Below the pieces are notes generated by a model. That model saw only the letters and a program-made list of their open reading frames with translations. It ran no database searches and had not been told where the DNA came from. From CAIXTV01 sp037144095 (GTDB taxonomy: Bacteria; Bacteroidota; Bacteroidia; Bacteroidales; CAIXTV01), in contig JBAWXL010000102.1 of the NCBI GenBank assembly GCA_037144095.1, positions 1-14,216 on the forward strand: a stretch of DNA of 14,216 nt, in the 5' to 3' direction. Made by a program: the position numbers and the translations under genes. Below are positions 6,534 through 14,200 of the stretch, piece by piece; positions within the stretch are counted from its first letter, which is position 1, and each line of letters begins with the position of its first letter.

Positions 6534-9500
6534 ATGGAAAATAAAAGAATTAAAATTCTGGCTATTGATGATAATAAGGATGATCTTATTGTTATAAAAG
6601 CACTGGTAAAAGAGGCTTTTCCGTATGCCGAAACTTTAACGGCATTAAGCGGCAAGGATGGCGTCGAATTGGCTTCTTCTAATAATCCTGATGTGATATT
6701 GCTCGATATCATTATGCCCGAAATGGATGGTTTTGAAGTTTGCCTGAACCTGAAATCTGATAAGAAACTTCGGGATATACCGGTTGTTTTTATTACAGCT
6801 TATAAAAGCGACAAAGAAAGCCGAACCCGGGCCTTAGAATGTGGTGCCGAGGCTTTTCTTACAAAACCATTCGACTTGCAGGAACTTAAAGCACAAATAC
6901 GTTCCATGGTTAAGATTAAAAATGCAAATATTGCAAAAGATAAAGAAACTGAAAAACTTGAATTATTAGTTGAACAACGTACCAATGAATTAAAAGTAAA
7001 TTATTCGGCTACTTTAAATTTGATGGATGATATTCAGAAAGAAATAGAAGCCCGCAAGAAAAGTGAAGCTGCTCTTAAGGAAAGTGAAAAGAAATATCGC
7101 TTGATTACTGAAAAAATCAGTGATGTTGTTTGGAATATGGATTTGAATGGTAAAAGTCTTTTTGTTTCACCCTCTATTGAAAGGTTTACCGGATATACGG
7201 TTGATGAATATTTGAATCAATCCATTACTGATCGTTTCACGCCGGAATCGTCTATTTTAGCCTTGGAAATTTTCAAGTCTGAAGTTTTTCGCTACTCAAC
7301 TTTAGATGGCCCCCCAAAGGACTATAAGCAAATGCTTGTGCTAGATTATCTTTGTAAGGATGGTAGTGTAAAAACAGGAGAAGTGCTTGTTACACCTGAT
7401 TTTAATGAAAATAACATTTGTGTTGGTTTGTATGGAGTAACTAGGGACATCACTGAACGAAAATTAGCTGAAGTTGCATTAATAAACAGCGAAGAATCAT
7501 TGGATATTGCGCAGGAAATTGCGAATATGGGAAGCTGGGAATTTGATGTTTTAAATAAGAAACTTGTTTGGTCTAAAAACTTTTATTGTGTTTTTGGATA
7601 TAAACCATACGAAATTGAACCAAGCTATGATTTGTTTATTAGCCATGTTAATCCTGACGATTTATATTTAATTAAAGAGGCTGAAGAATTTGTAATGCGA
7701 ACTCAAAAGCCAATAACTCAGGAATTACGTTTTATTACAAAGAATGGAAATTTAATATGGATTCAGAATCAATTAGTGCCAATAATAATAGAAAATGTTG
7801 TTGTTAAATTTAAAGGTGTAAGTACTGATATTACTGAGCGAAAACTGGCTATTGCTGAACTTGAAGAAAGCCGCGAAAAGTATCGTGGTTTAAGTGAAGC
7901 TACTTTTGAATCTATTTTTATTTCTGAAAAGGGGGTGTGCATTGAACAAAACCAAACTGCAGAAAAAATCTTTGGTTACACAACGGAGGAAGCTATTGGC
8001 AGATATGGAACAGAATGGATTGTTCCTGAAGATAGAGAATTGGTGATGAATAATATGCTTAGAGGATACGAACTTCCTTATGAATCAACAGCAATTACAA
8101 AAGACGGAAGGAAGTTTCCTTGTGTGCTAAGAAGTAAAATGATGTTTTATAAAGGCAAACATGTTAGGGTGACCTCCTTAACTGACATCACTGAACGTAA
8201 GCTTGCTGAAAAAGCATTACGTGAAAGTGAAGAAAAGTATTTCAATTTGTATACCTTAATGCGTTTAATGAGCGACACTATGCCTGATATGTTATGGGCA
8301 AAAGATCTCAATAATAGATTTATTTTTGCAAATAAAGCAGTTTGCGAAAAACTTTTAAATGCGGTTGATACAGATGAACCTATTGGAAAAGATGATTATT
8401 ATTTTGCTTTTCGCGAACGTAAATCGCATCCAGATAATCCCGAATGGTATACTTTTGGTGAGCTTTGTGTCAATTCTGATGAAATCACCAAAAAAGAAAT
8501 GAAACAAATGCAGTTCGATGAATTTGGAAATGTGAAGGGCAAGTTTCTTTATCTGGATGTAAATAAAGCACCTCTTTTTAATGATAAAAATGAGTTTATT
8601 GGTTTAGTAGGATCCGCTCGTGATGTTACTTATAGTAAAATTGCAGAAAAAGCATTACAAGAGAAACGGGATATATTGAAAAAAGTACTTTTCTCTAGCA
8701 GCGAACTAATTGATTTAAGTCCAATTGAGATTGATTATAAAAAAGTGACTGATTTCATGCTTGAGATGTCAGGAGCCAAATACGCTGTTTATAATTTATT
8801 TGACGAAAGTGGGCTTGATTTCACTACTGTTGCTGTATCAGGCTTAAGTGATGTTATTAAAAAAGCTTCTTATTATTTAGGATTTGATCTAACCAATAAG
8901 AAATGGAAATTTGATCCGGTTAGGGAAGGAAAGATTAAGAATCAAACTATTACTGTTTTTGATGCCTTACATAAACTTACCGGTAATGTGATTTCATCAA
9001 AAATTTCTATTTTTTTAGAAAAGACCTTTAATGTTGGAGAAGTTGCTGTTGTGAAAATTTCAAAAAACAATATTCCCATCGGAGATTTTACTTTAATTTT
9101 TGAAAGAGGAAAATCTATTAAGAATGCTGAAATAATTGAACTTTTTGTTAATCAGGTTGGGCTTTTTACCATGCGTAAACGAGCTGAAGAAGCATTAAAT
9201 GAGAGCGAACGACTGCTTAGAGAATCTCAATCGGTTGCTCACATTGGCAGTTTTGCCTGGGATTTTTCAACGGGTATTTGGAAAAGCTCAGCAGTTCTTG
9301 ATGAAATTTTTGGAATTGATAAAGATTATATTCGCACACTTGATGGTTGGGCGGATATTGTTCATCCCGATTGGAAAGACATCATGCTTGATTATGTGAC
9401 TAATTCAGTCATAGGAAAATATCTAAAATTTGATAAAGAATATCAAATCATAAGAAAAAATGATGGCGAAATTCGTTGGCTGCATGGTTTTGCTGAACTT

Positions 9501-9707
9501 GAATTTGATGAAAAAAAGAATGCTGTAAAACTAATAGGTACTATTATCGACATTACAGAACGCAAGCAAAAGGATGATGAAATTAAGAAAATTGGACAAC
9601 ATTATCAGGCTTTGATTGAAAAAGCTCCTGACGGTATTGTACTCCTAAATTCAGAAGGTCATTTTAAATATGTGAGTCCTTCTGCTAAAAAAAACTTTTG
9701 GGTATGA
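6534..9707 (+). CDS. REC-PAS-GAF sensor, N-terminal part of a frameshifted giant histidine kinase
   Basis: The frame has 1057 aa from an ATG with no better alternative. Residues 1-125 are a receiver domain with acidic pair D12/D13, phospho-acceptor D58 (VILLDIIMPEMDG), T88 and K111 (LTKPFD), so it should be phosphorylatable. A coiled coil (about 130-185, LLVEQRTNELK) follows. Then come PAS at about 185-311, 326-439, 447-556 and 570-703, a GAF domain at about 715-888, and PAS at about 898-1012. A last PAS starts at 1023 and is cut after YVSPSAKK, where the frame runs into TGA. The next base frame continues the same PAS domain without loss, so this is the front of one gene ending at 11898. The PAS at 326-439 resembles the last PAS of the preceding gene in nearly half its positions by eye. 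No transmembrane segment is seen. Confidence 0.85.
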   Translation: MENKRIKILAIDDNKDDLIVIKALVKEAFPYAETLTALSGKDGVELASSNNPDVILLDIIMPEMDGFEVCLNLKSDKKLRDIPVVFITAYKSDKESRTRALECGAEAFLTKPFDLQELKAQIRSMVKIKNANIAKDKETEKLELLVEQRTNELKVNYSATLNLMDDIQKEIEARKKSEAALKESEKKYRLITEKISDVVWNMDLNGKSLFVSPSIERFTGYTVDEYLNQSITDRFTPESSILALEIFKSEVFRYSTLDGPPKDYKQMLVLDYLCKDGSVKTGEVLVTPDFNENNICVGLYGVTRDITERKLAEVALINSEESLDIAQEIANMGSWEFDVLNKKLVWSKNFYCVFGYKPYEIEPSYDLFISHVNPDDLYLIKEAEEFVMRTQKPITQELRFITKNGNLIWIQNQLVPIIIENVVVKFKGVSTDITERKLAIAELEESREKYRGLSEATFESIFISEKGVCIEQNQTAEKIFGYTTEEAIGRYGTEWIVPEDRELVMNNMLRGYELPYESTAITKDGRKFPCVLRSKMMFYKGKHVRVTSLTDITERKLAEKALRESEEKYFNLYTLMRLMSDTMPDMLWAKDLNNRFIFANKAVCEKLLNAVDTDEPIGKDDYYFAFRERKSHPDNPEWYTFGELCVNSDEITKKEMKQMQFDEFGNVKGKFLYLDVNKAPLFNDKNEFIGLVGSARDVTYSKIAEKALQEKRDILKKVLFSSSELIDLSPIEIDYKKVTDFMLEMSGAKYAVYNLFDESGLDFTTVAVSGLSDVIKKASYYLGFDLTNKKWKFDPVREGKIKNQTITVFDALHKLTGNVISSKISIFLEKTFNVGEVAVVKISKNNIPIGDFTLIFERGKSIKNAEIIELFVNQVGLFTMRKRAEEALNESERLLRESQSVAHIGSFAWDFSTGIWKSSAVLDEIFGIDKDYIRTLDGWADIVHPDWKDIMLDYVTNSVIGKYLKFDKEYQIIRKNDGEIRWLHGFAELEFDEKKNAVKLIGTIIDITERKQKDDEIKKIGQHYQALIEKAPDGIVLLNSEGHFKYVSPSAKKNFWV
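9687..9694 (+). other. A8 homopolymer frameshift joining two halves of the kinase gene
   Basis: The run GCT-A8-CTTTTGG is read AAA AAA AAC TTT TGG GTA TGA in the upstream frame. With seven A's it would read AAA AAA ACT TTT GGG TAT GAA, giving SPSAKKTFGYEQDELL, a normal PAS core that leads without a gap into the downstream frame. Repaired, the gene 6534-11898 encodes 1787 aa. Possible causes are a sequencing error, a true mutation, a phase-variable tract, or transcriptional slippage. Confidence 0.85.
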
Positions 9708-9720
9708 ACAGGATGAGCTC

Positions 9721-11898
9721 TTGAATAGAAACCCGGTAGAGTTTACGCATCCCGACGATTTGAATTTTGTTTTAGCAACTCTTGGAAGACTGATCGAAGA
9801 CCCTACATATTTCCCAACGATAGAATATCGCTTCAAAGATAAAACCGGAATCTGGAAATGGGTTGAAAGTACATTTAGTAATTTACTTGATGAGTCGAGT
9901 GTTCAATCAATTGTAATTAATTTCCGCGAAATTACCGCCCGGAAGGAAGCAGAAGAGCTTTCCAGAAAGCTTTCGACCGCTGTTGAGCATAGTGGAGCAT
10001 CTGTAATAATCACTGATGCAAACGGAAATATTGAATATGTGAATCCTAAATTCACAAAAGTAAGCGGTTATTCATATCAAGAAGCTATTGGGAACAATCC
10101 ACGTTTGTTAAAATCAGGGCTAACAGCAGGTGCAGAATATGCTAAACTTTGGAAAGTCATTTCTTCTGGTAAGGTTTGGAGCGGAGAGTTATGCAACAGA
10201 ACAAAAAGTGGCGATTTATATTGGGAGTCAGTTTCTATTTCACCAATTATAGATAATAATGGTATAACTACTCATTTTGTTGCGGTAAAGGAAGATATCA
10301 CTGATAGAAAATTTATTGAAGATGAGCTTTTTGCTAGTGAAGAAAAATATCGAACTATTTTCGAAAACGTTCAGGATGTGTTTTATAAAATAGACTTAAA
10401 TGGAATCATTATTGACATAAGTCCATCCGTTAATTATTTTTCTGAATTCAACAGGTTAGAACTTCTGAATTCATCTGTTTTTAATCTTTATTTGAATGAG
10501 GGTGATAGAAATGTTTTTCTCGAAGAAATTAAGAAAAAAGGGGAAGTTCGGGATTATGAATTAAAAATTCAAACAAAAACCGGCGTTGTAAAGGATGTTT
10601 CAGTTAATGCTCGTTTAGTTTTTGATAAAGAAGGAAATCCAAAATTCATTGACGGCGCCATCAGAGATATCACTTTGAGAAAGAAAGCTGAAGAAAAACT
10701 GGCTGAACACGACCGTTTGTTATTAGAATTGAATATGTTTTCTATCGAATTGTCGATGATGTCAGCCGAGGATAATTTAGAAGAATTTATAGCCAAGCGA
10801 TTGAAAAATATTTCGGGTGCTGAACTTGCCATGTTTTCCTCATATGACTCATCAAGCCAAATTTTGACCACTCGCAGAATCGAGATTGATCCTATCTATT
10901 ATGCTGAAATAGTTCGCTTACTTGGTAAACAAGTGAACGAAATTCACACCTTTATTAAAGATGACATTTATCAGGGAATCGTTAAAAATACCATTGGGTT
11001 GAGGAAAAAATTGCATGAAGCGAGTTTTGGTGCAATTTCACGTTCGTTAGGCAATGCGATACAAGAATTGCTGCATGTTGACCGGTTTATTGGTGTGGCT
11101 TACCTTATTGAAGGGAAGTTGTTCGGAACATCTTTACTCGGAATGAGAAAAGGGCATCCTGATCCTCCAAGAGAAATTTTGGAGAACTTTATTCATATTG
11201 CGGCACTTTCGATCAGACGTAACCTTGCCGAAGTTGAATTGAAAAATTCTTATGAAAAACTTCGCTTGCTAACTCAACATGTTGAGGAGGTCAGAGAAGA
11301 AGAAAGAATTGCCATTTCACGCGAATTGCATGATGATTTAGGTCAATCACTTACTGCAGTTAAAATGGATTTGGGAATAATTAAAAATCACGCTACTGAT
11401 GAGGAAACCGCTTTGAAAATTGCTAAAGTTTCCAATTTAATTGGGGATACCATCAGAACAGTTCAGAAACTGACTGCACAATTAAGACCACAAATTATTG
11501 AAGATTTGGGCATTGAAGCTGCTATTGAATCTTACACAAATGAATTTGCACATCGAACCGGAGCAGAAGTTATATTAAAATTAAATTTAGATAAAACCAT
11601 CGCCTTTGATGTTTCATTTGTGGTGTATAGAATTTTGCAAGAATCGCTTACCAATATTGCCCGTCATGCAAAAGCCACTCGTGTTGAAATTAAGCTTAAT
11701 CAGACTGTTGAAGGCTTTTATTTGATGGTTGTTGACAACGGCATTGGGATTACTTTAGATAAAATAAATGCTAAAGATTCTTTCGGAATTATCAGTATGA
11801 AAGAGAGAACCGCATCTTTGGGAGGCACTTTTGAAATAGGAAGTGGAGAAAAATTTGGAACCGTATTAAAATTTTTTTTACCTTTACATAAAATTTGA
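9721..11898 (+). CDS. PAS-GAF histidine kinase (HisKA_3/HATPase_c), C-terminal part of the frameshifted gene
   Basis: As a separate frame it starts at a TTG inside a PAS domain (725 aa), with no ATG or ribosome-binding site, so independent translation is doubtful. Residues 1-77 complete the PAS cut upstream. PAS domains follow at about 82-197 (with the NPRLLKSG motif) and 205-322, then a diverged GAF-like region at about 330-505. The kinase core is HisKA_3: ISRELHDDLGQSLTAVKM with phospho-accepting H537 (residue 1599 of the repaired protein). HATPase_c follows, with N-box LQESLTNIARHAK near 638-650, DNGIGI at 672-677, and a C-terminal GSGEKFGTVLKFFLP. This is the NarX/DesK-like kinase class that pairs with NarL/FixJ regulators, and one follows directly. 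The product is probably cytoplasmic. Confidence 0.88.
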   Translation: MNRNPVEFTHPDDLNFVLATLGRLIEDPTYFPTIEYRFKDKTGIWKWVESTFSNLLDESSVQSIVINFREITARKEAEELSRKLSTAVEHSGASVIITDANGNIEYVNPKFTKVSGYSYQEAIGNNPRLLKSGLTAGAEYAKLWKVISSGKVWSGELCNRTKSGDLYWESVSISPIIDNNGITTHFVAVKEDITDRKFIEDELFASEEKYRTIFENVQDVFYKIDLNGIIIDISPSVNYFSEFNRLELLNSSVFNLYLNEGDRNVFLEEIKKKGEVRDYELKIQTKTGVVKDVSVNARLVFDKEGNPKFIDGAIRDITLRKKAEEKLAEHDRLLLELNMFSIELSMMSAEDNLEEFIAKRLKNISGAELAMFSSYDSSSQILTTRRIEIDPIYYAEIVRLLGKQVNEIHTFIKDDIYQGIVKNTIGLRKKLHEASFGAISRSLGNAIQELLHVDRFIGVAYLIEGKLFGTSLLGMRKGHPDPPREILENFIHIAALSIRRNLAEVELKNSYEKLRLLTQHVEEVREEERIAISRELHDDLGQSLTAVKMDLGIIKNHATDEETALKIAKVSNLIGDTIRTVQKLTAQLRPQIIEDLGIEAAIESYTNEFAHRTGAEVILKLNLDKTIAFDVSFVVYRILQESLTNIARHAKATRVEIKLNQTVEGFYLMVVDNGIGITLDKINAKDSFGIISMKERTASLGGTFEIGSGEKFGTVLKFFLPLHKI

Positions 11899-11902
11899 GA
11901 TC

Positions 11903-12532
11903 ATGAAAATTATAATTTGTGACGATCATAAAATCGTTCGCGATGGATTGAGAGAAATATTAAAACAATTGCCTGACGCCCCTGTTATTATGGATGCAGC
12001 TGAAGGGAAAGAAGTCCTTGCTCTTTTAGCGGAAAGCGCTTACGATATTGTTTTGCTTGACATATCGTTGCCCGAAAGGAGTGGGCTCGAAATACTTCAG
12101 TTGATTAAAGATAAATTTCCCGGTACGAATGTTTTGATGCTGAGTATGTATGCTCAAGAACAATATGCTATACGTTCGATGAAATTGGGAGCTTCCGGTT
12201 ATCTTACCAAAGACACGGCTTCAGAAGAACTTTTATTGGCAGTGAAAAGAGTTTCAGATGGTGGAACTTACATTTCGCAAGCCCTTGCCGAAAATATGGC
12301 GCAACATCTCGATAGAAGAAATAAATTCGCTCTTAAACATGAAGCCCTTTCGGGACGTGAGTTTGAAATAATGATAAAGCTTGCCAATGGAGGGTCTCTA
12401 AATGATATTGGAAAAGAACTTTGCATTTCAAACAAAACAGTGAGCACCTATAGAGGACGCGTTATGGTGAAAATGGATTTCAAAACAAACTCAGAGCTTA
12501 CCAAATATTGCATGGAAAATCAGTTGATTTAG
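11903..12532 (+). CDS. NarL/FixJ-family response regulator
   Basis: The frame has 209 aa and its ATG lies 4 nt after the kinase stop, which indicates co-transcription and coupled translation. Residues 1-120 are a receiver with D7/D8 (IICDDHKIVRDGL), phospho-acceptor D53 (IVLLDISLPERSG), S81 (VLMLSMYAQ) and K103 (GYLTKDTASEELL). Residues about 147-209 are a LuxR-type HTH: LSGREFEIMIKLANGGSLND, then LCISNKTVSTYRGRVMVKM. Length and layout are normal for the family. It should be phosphorylated by the adjacent HisKA_3 kinase and act as a DNA-binding transcription regulator. Targets are unknown; the inverted repeat at 3391-3419 and the palindrome array downstream are candidate sites by position only. 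Confidence 0.96.
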   Translation: MKIIICDDHKIVRDGLREILKQLPDAPVIMDAAEGKEVLALLAESAYDIVLLDISLPERSGLEILQLIKDKFPGTNVLMLSMYAQEQYAIRSMKLGASGYLTKDTASEELLLAVKRVSDGGTYISQALAENMAQHLDRRNKFALKHEALSGREFEIMIKLANGGSLNDIGKELCISNKTVSTYRGRVMVKMDFKTNSELTKYCMENQLI

Positions 12533-12583
12533 CTGAAAACTTTTAAAAAACAATCATTTTTTTTAGTTTACACACTTTTTGAG

Positions 12584-12889
12584 ATGGCAAAAGTAAGCTC
12601 GATACACGACCCTGCAAGCTATTTTCTGGATGTAGAAAGCTCCATTCAGGGTCCAGAAAGCTCTTTTCTGGGTCGTGAATGCTCCTTACTGGATCCAGAA
12701 CGCTCCATTCTGGGTCCAGAAAACTCCTTACTGGATCCAGAAAGCTCCATTCTGGGTCCAGAAAACTCCTTACTGGATCCAGAAAACTCCATTCTGGGTC
12801 CAGAAAATTTCTTACTGGATCCAGAAAACTCCATTCTGGGTTCAGAAAATAGCTTTCGGAACAGAGAATATTCCTTATATAAGCACTGA
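12584..12889 (+). CDS. Heptapeptide-repeat small protein (possible)
   Basis: The frame has 101 aa: MAKV followed by fourteen consecutive seven-residue units, the last truncated by the stop. The unit consensus is (S/N)-S-(I/L/F)-L-(G/D)-P-E. Position 3 is I, L or F in all fourteen, position 7 is E in twelve, and position 2 is S in twelve. Unit 13 keeps this serine with an AGC codon where the others use TCN, which hints at selection on protein. The repeats begin right after the fourth codon and end exactly at the stop, with no indel. It starts 51 bp after the response regulator on the same strand. Against it: the opposite strand is open over the same span (12543-12917) and encodes a similar heptad, and no ribosome-binding site is seen. 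The sequence may be a non-coding array. No function can be assigned. Confidence 0.4.
   Translation: MAKVSSIHDPASYFLDVESSIQGPESSFLGRECSLLDPERSILGPENSLLDPESSILGPENSLLDPENSILGPENFLLDPENSILGSENSFRNREYSLYKH
12596..12889. repeat. Fourteen 21-bp tandem units with palindromic cores
   Basis: The units start at 12596 and repeat every 21 bp, fourteen times, without an insertion or deletion. The central eight (12680-12847) alternate two types, CTCCTTACTGGATCCAGAA and CTCCATTCTGGGTCCAGAA, so the higher-order period is 42 bp. The outer units diverge progressively. The core CTGGATCCAG is a perfect palindrome in four units (12689, 12731, 12773 and 12815), and CTGGGTCCAG in the alternate units is nearly one. 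Spacing of two helical turns puts all cores on one face of the DNA. Confidence 0.97.
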
Positions 12890-12935
12890 AAACCCTTGAT
12901 AATTCTGAGGTTTTCATCAATTTGCCCGAAAACCT
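12887..12935. terminator. Competing hairpins between convergent genes
   Basis: GGTTTTC at 12909-12915 can pair with GAAAACC at 12888-12894 (extended to 8 bp, overlapping the stop of the heptad frame) or with GAAAACC at 12928-12934, but not both. The gap lies between convergent transcripts, where a two-way terminator is expected. No long T-run follows, so efficiency is unclear. The two GAAAACC arms head a diverged direct repeat (12888-12910 and 12928-12952). Confidence 0.4.
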
Positions 12936-12967
12936 TTAACCATATTCAGAGGTAGACAAGCTAACGC

Positions 12968-13975
12968 CTAAGATTTCATACTATTAATCAACTCCATATT
13001 ATAATGGTCTTTAATTTGAATAAAAGCTACTTGTTTAATTGTTTCGGCACCCAATTTATGTTTAGCAGGGCTCGAACCTAAGCCAAGATGAATCACCTCT
13101 GTTTTCAAATCCAAACCGCGACAAATTGCCTGATACAACATTTTCTTATACACATTGACCGAAATATCATCCGAATAATTCATTCCGATAATAGTTGGGC
13201 AATAATTATGCGCGTTTTTTCCGCACAAACCAATACAAAGTGTTTTTTTATTCTCTGTGAGTTCAATCTTTATTACTTCCCAATTGGGCGATTCGCACAT
13301 TTTTTCAAACAATTTATAGGGCAAATCGAAAGTGTTAAGATTCAATTTTTTTGATTTTACATCCGAATACAACTTAAAATAAACCGGAACTTCTTCTTTT
13401 AGGCAAGGACCGACCGAAACATTCACCAAATCATCATCTTTCTGCACTTCGGTTTTGAAGACATATTTTTTCTTTTTCGAATCCAATAGTTGTTCGAAAA
13501 ATACCTCAGGAGTATTTTTCTGCTCATTAAAAATAAAATTATTTTCCTCTGTTTCAATCTTAATAAATCCCTGATCCATAAAAAACTCACGCATTTCAAC
13601 ATCATCCTCTCTGAAATCGCGAAGCAAAAGCACCGCTGCTTCTTGCTTTTCCTGCACATCCCACACCAAATCGAGCAGATTAATCAAAGCCTGCTTCCAC
13701 GAAGGGTTTTGTTTGTCAATCCATAAATGTTGCCCTTCGGTCAGCAACGAACCCATCATCAGGTTTTTCGAAGTTAAATAATATGGATTGGTTTCCCTCT
13801 CTTTTTCAATTTTCTCCGAAACTTCAGCCGAAGCAAGCATATCGTCTTTTACCCAACAAACCGTAAAAAAAGTTGAAAGAACAGGATTTCCATTTGCATC
13901 ACGAAGGATGTAATAAAAGAAATCCCAGTTGTTTTCTTTTTCAGGATTATTGCTGAAAACCTCTTCGAGAAACAA
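12968..13975 (-). CDS. BioF2-like GNAT acetyltransferase (5' end uncertain)
   Basis: From the only in-frame start-type codon, a TTG at 13975, the product is 335 aa. It reads as a two-lobed GNAT protein of the BioF2-like/FemAB-like kind. The first lobe has NNWDFFYYILRDANGNPVLS, LTSKNLMMGSLLTEGQHLWI and LLLRDF...FFMDQGFIKIE (about 114-145). The second lobe ends in IHLGLGSSPAKHKLGAETIK (about 296-316) and a final helix. By memory, Bacteroidetes carry such domains alone or fused behind an aminotransferase (AONS/serine palmitoyltransferase-like) domain. The substrate is unknown. The coding frame clearly continues upstream of the TTG, because residues there resemble the expected N-terminus, so the TTG is probably not the true start. 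It converges with the signalling cluster. Confidence 0.8.
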   Translation of the reverse strand: MFLEEVFSNNPEKENNWDFFYYILRDANGNPVLSTFFTVCWVKDDMLASAEVSEKIEKERETNPYYLTSKNLMMGSLLTEGQHLWIDKQNPSWKQALINLLDLVWDVQEKQEAAVLLLRDFREDDVEMREFFMDQGFIKIETEENNFIFNEQKNTPEVFFEQLLDSKKKKYVFKTEVQKDDDLVNVSVGPCLKEEVPVYFKLYSDVKSKKLNLNTFDLPYKLFEKMCESPNWEVIKIELTENKKTLCIGLCGKNAHNYCPTIIGMNYSDDISVNVYKKMLYQAICRGLDLKTEVIHLGLGSSPAKHKLGAETIKQVAFIQIKDHYNMELINSMKS

Positions 13976-14200
13976 TAAATTATCATAGTCGCATGCCCCG
14001 AAACTACCGGTGAGCTGATTCCATTCTTCTTTATTTAATTCCTTTACACTCTTATGATGTTCAACAGTGAAATCAGAACTTTTTGTTGGGGCAGTAGTTA
14101 TTTTGATGGCAGCATTATTTTCTTCAAATTTCTCCTTATGAATGGCGGTTCTTTTAAAAGCTTCGCATGTATTAAGGTAATAACAGTTTGAGTTTTGATT
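13976..14200 (-). pseudogene. In-frame coding extension of the acetyltransferase lacking a start codon
   Basis: Seventy-five codons lie in frame with the acetyltransferase, bounded upstream by TAA at 14201-14203, with no ATG, GTG or TTG. The part nearest the gene (VKELNKEEWNQLTGSFGACD) looks like real protein leading into FLEEVFSNNPEKENNWDFF. Further up, YYLNTCEAFKRTAIHKEKFE could be the end of an upstream domain. This suggests a frameshift or truncation near the right edge of the window, or a fusion partner beyond it. Confidence 0.5.

Noticed and set aside
9692..9724. Programmed -1 frameshift at the A-AAA-AAC heptamer
   Set aside because: The -1 frame reads CTT TTG GGT ATG and soon meets TGA. 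Only a +1 or -2 shift joins the kinase halves.
12545..12568. Terminator after the response regulator (A-run and T-run)
   Set aside because: The stem would be only A-T pairs without any G/C, too weak to call.
12596..12889. CRISPR-like array
   Set aside because: Units are contiguous 21-mers with no unique spacers, no Cas genes nearby, and divergence is graded toward both ends.
12543..12917. Minus-strand protein (about 124 aa) across the heptad array
   Set aside because: It is open and has a regular heptad, but it extends past the repeats into unrelated AT-rich sequence. The plus frame fits the array boundaries better. Not excluded, and discussed in the findings.
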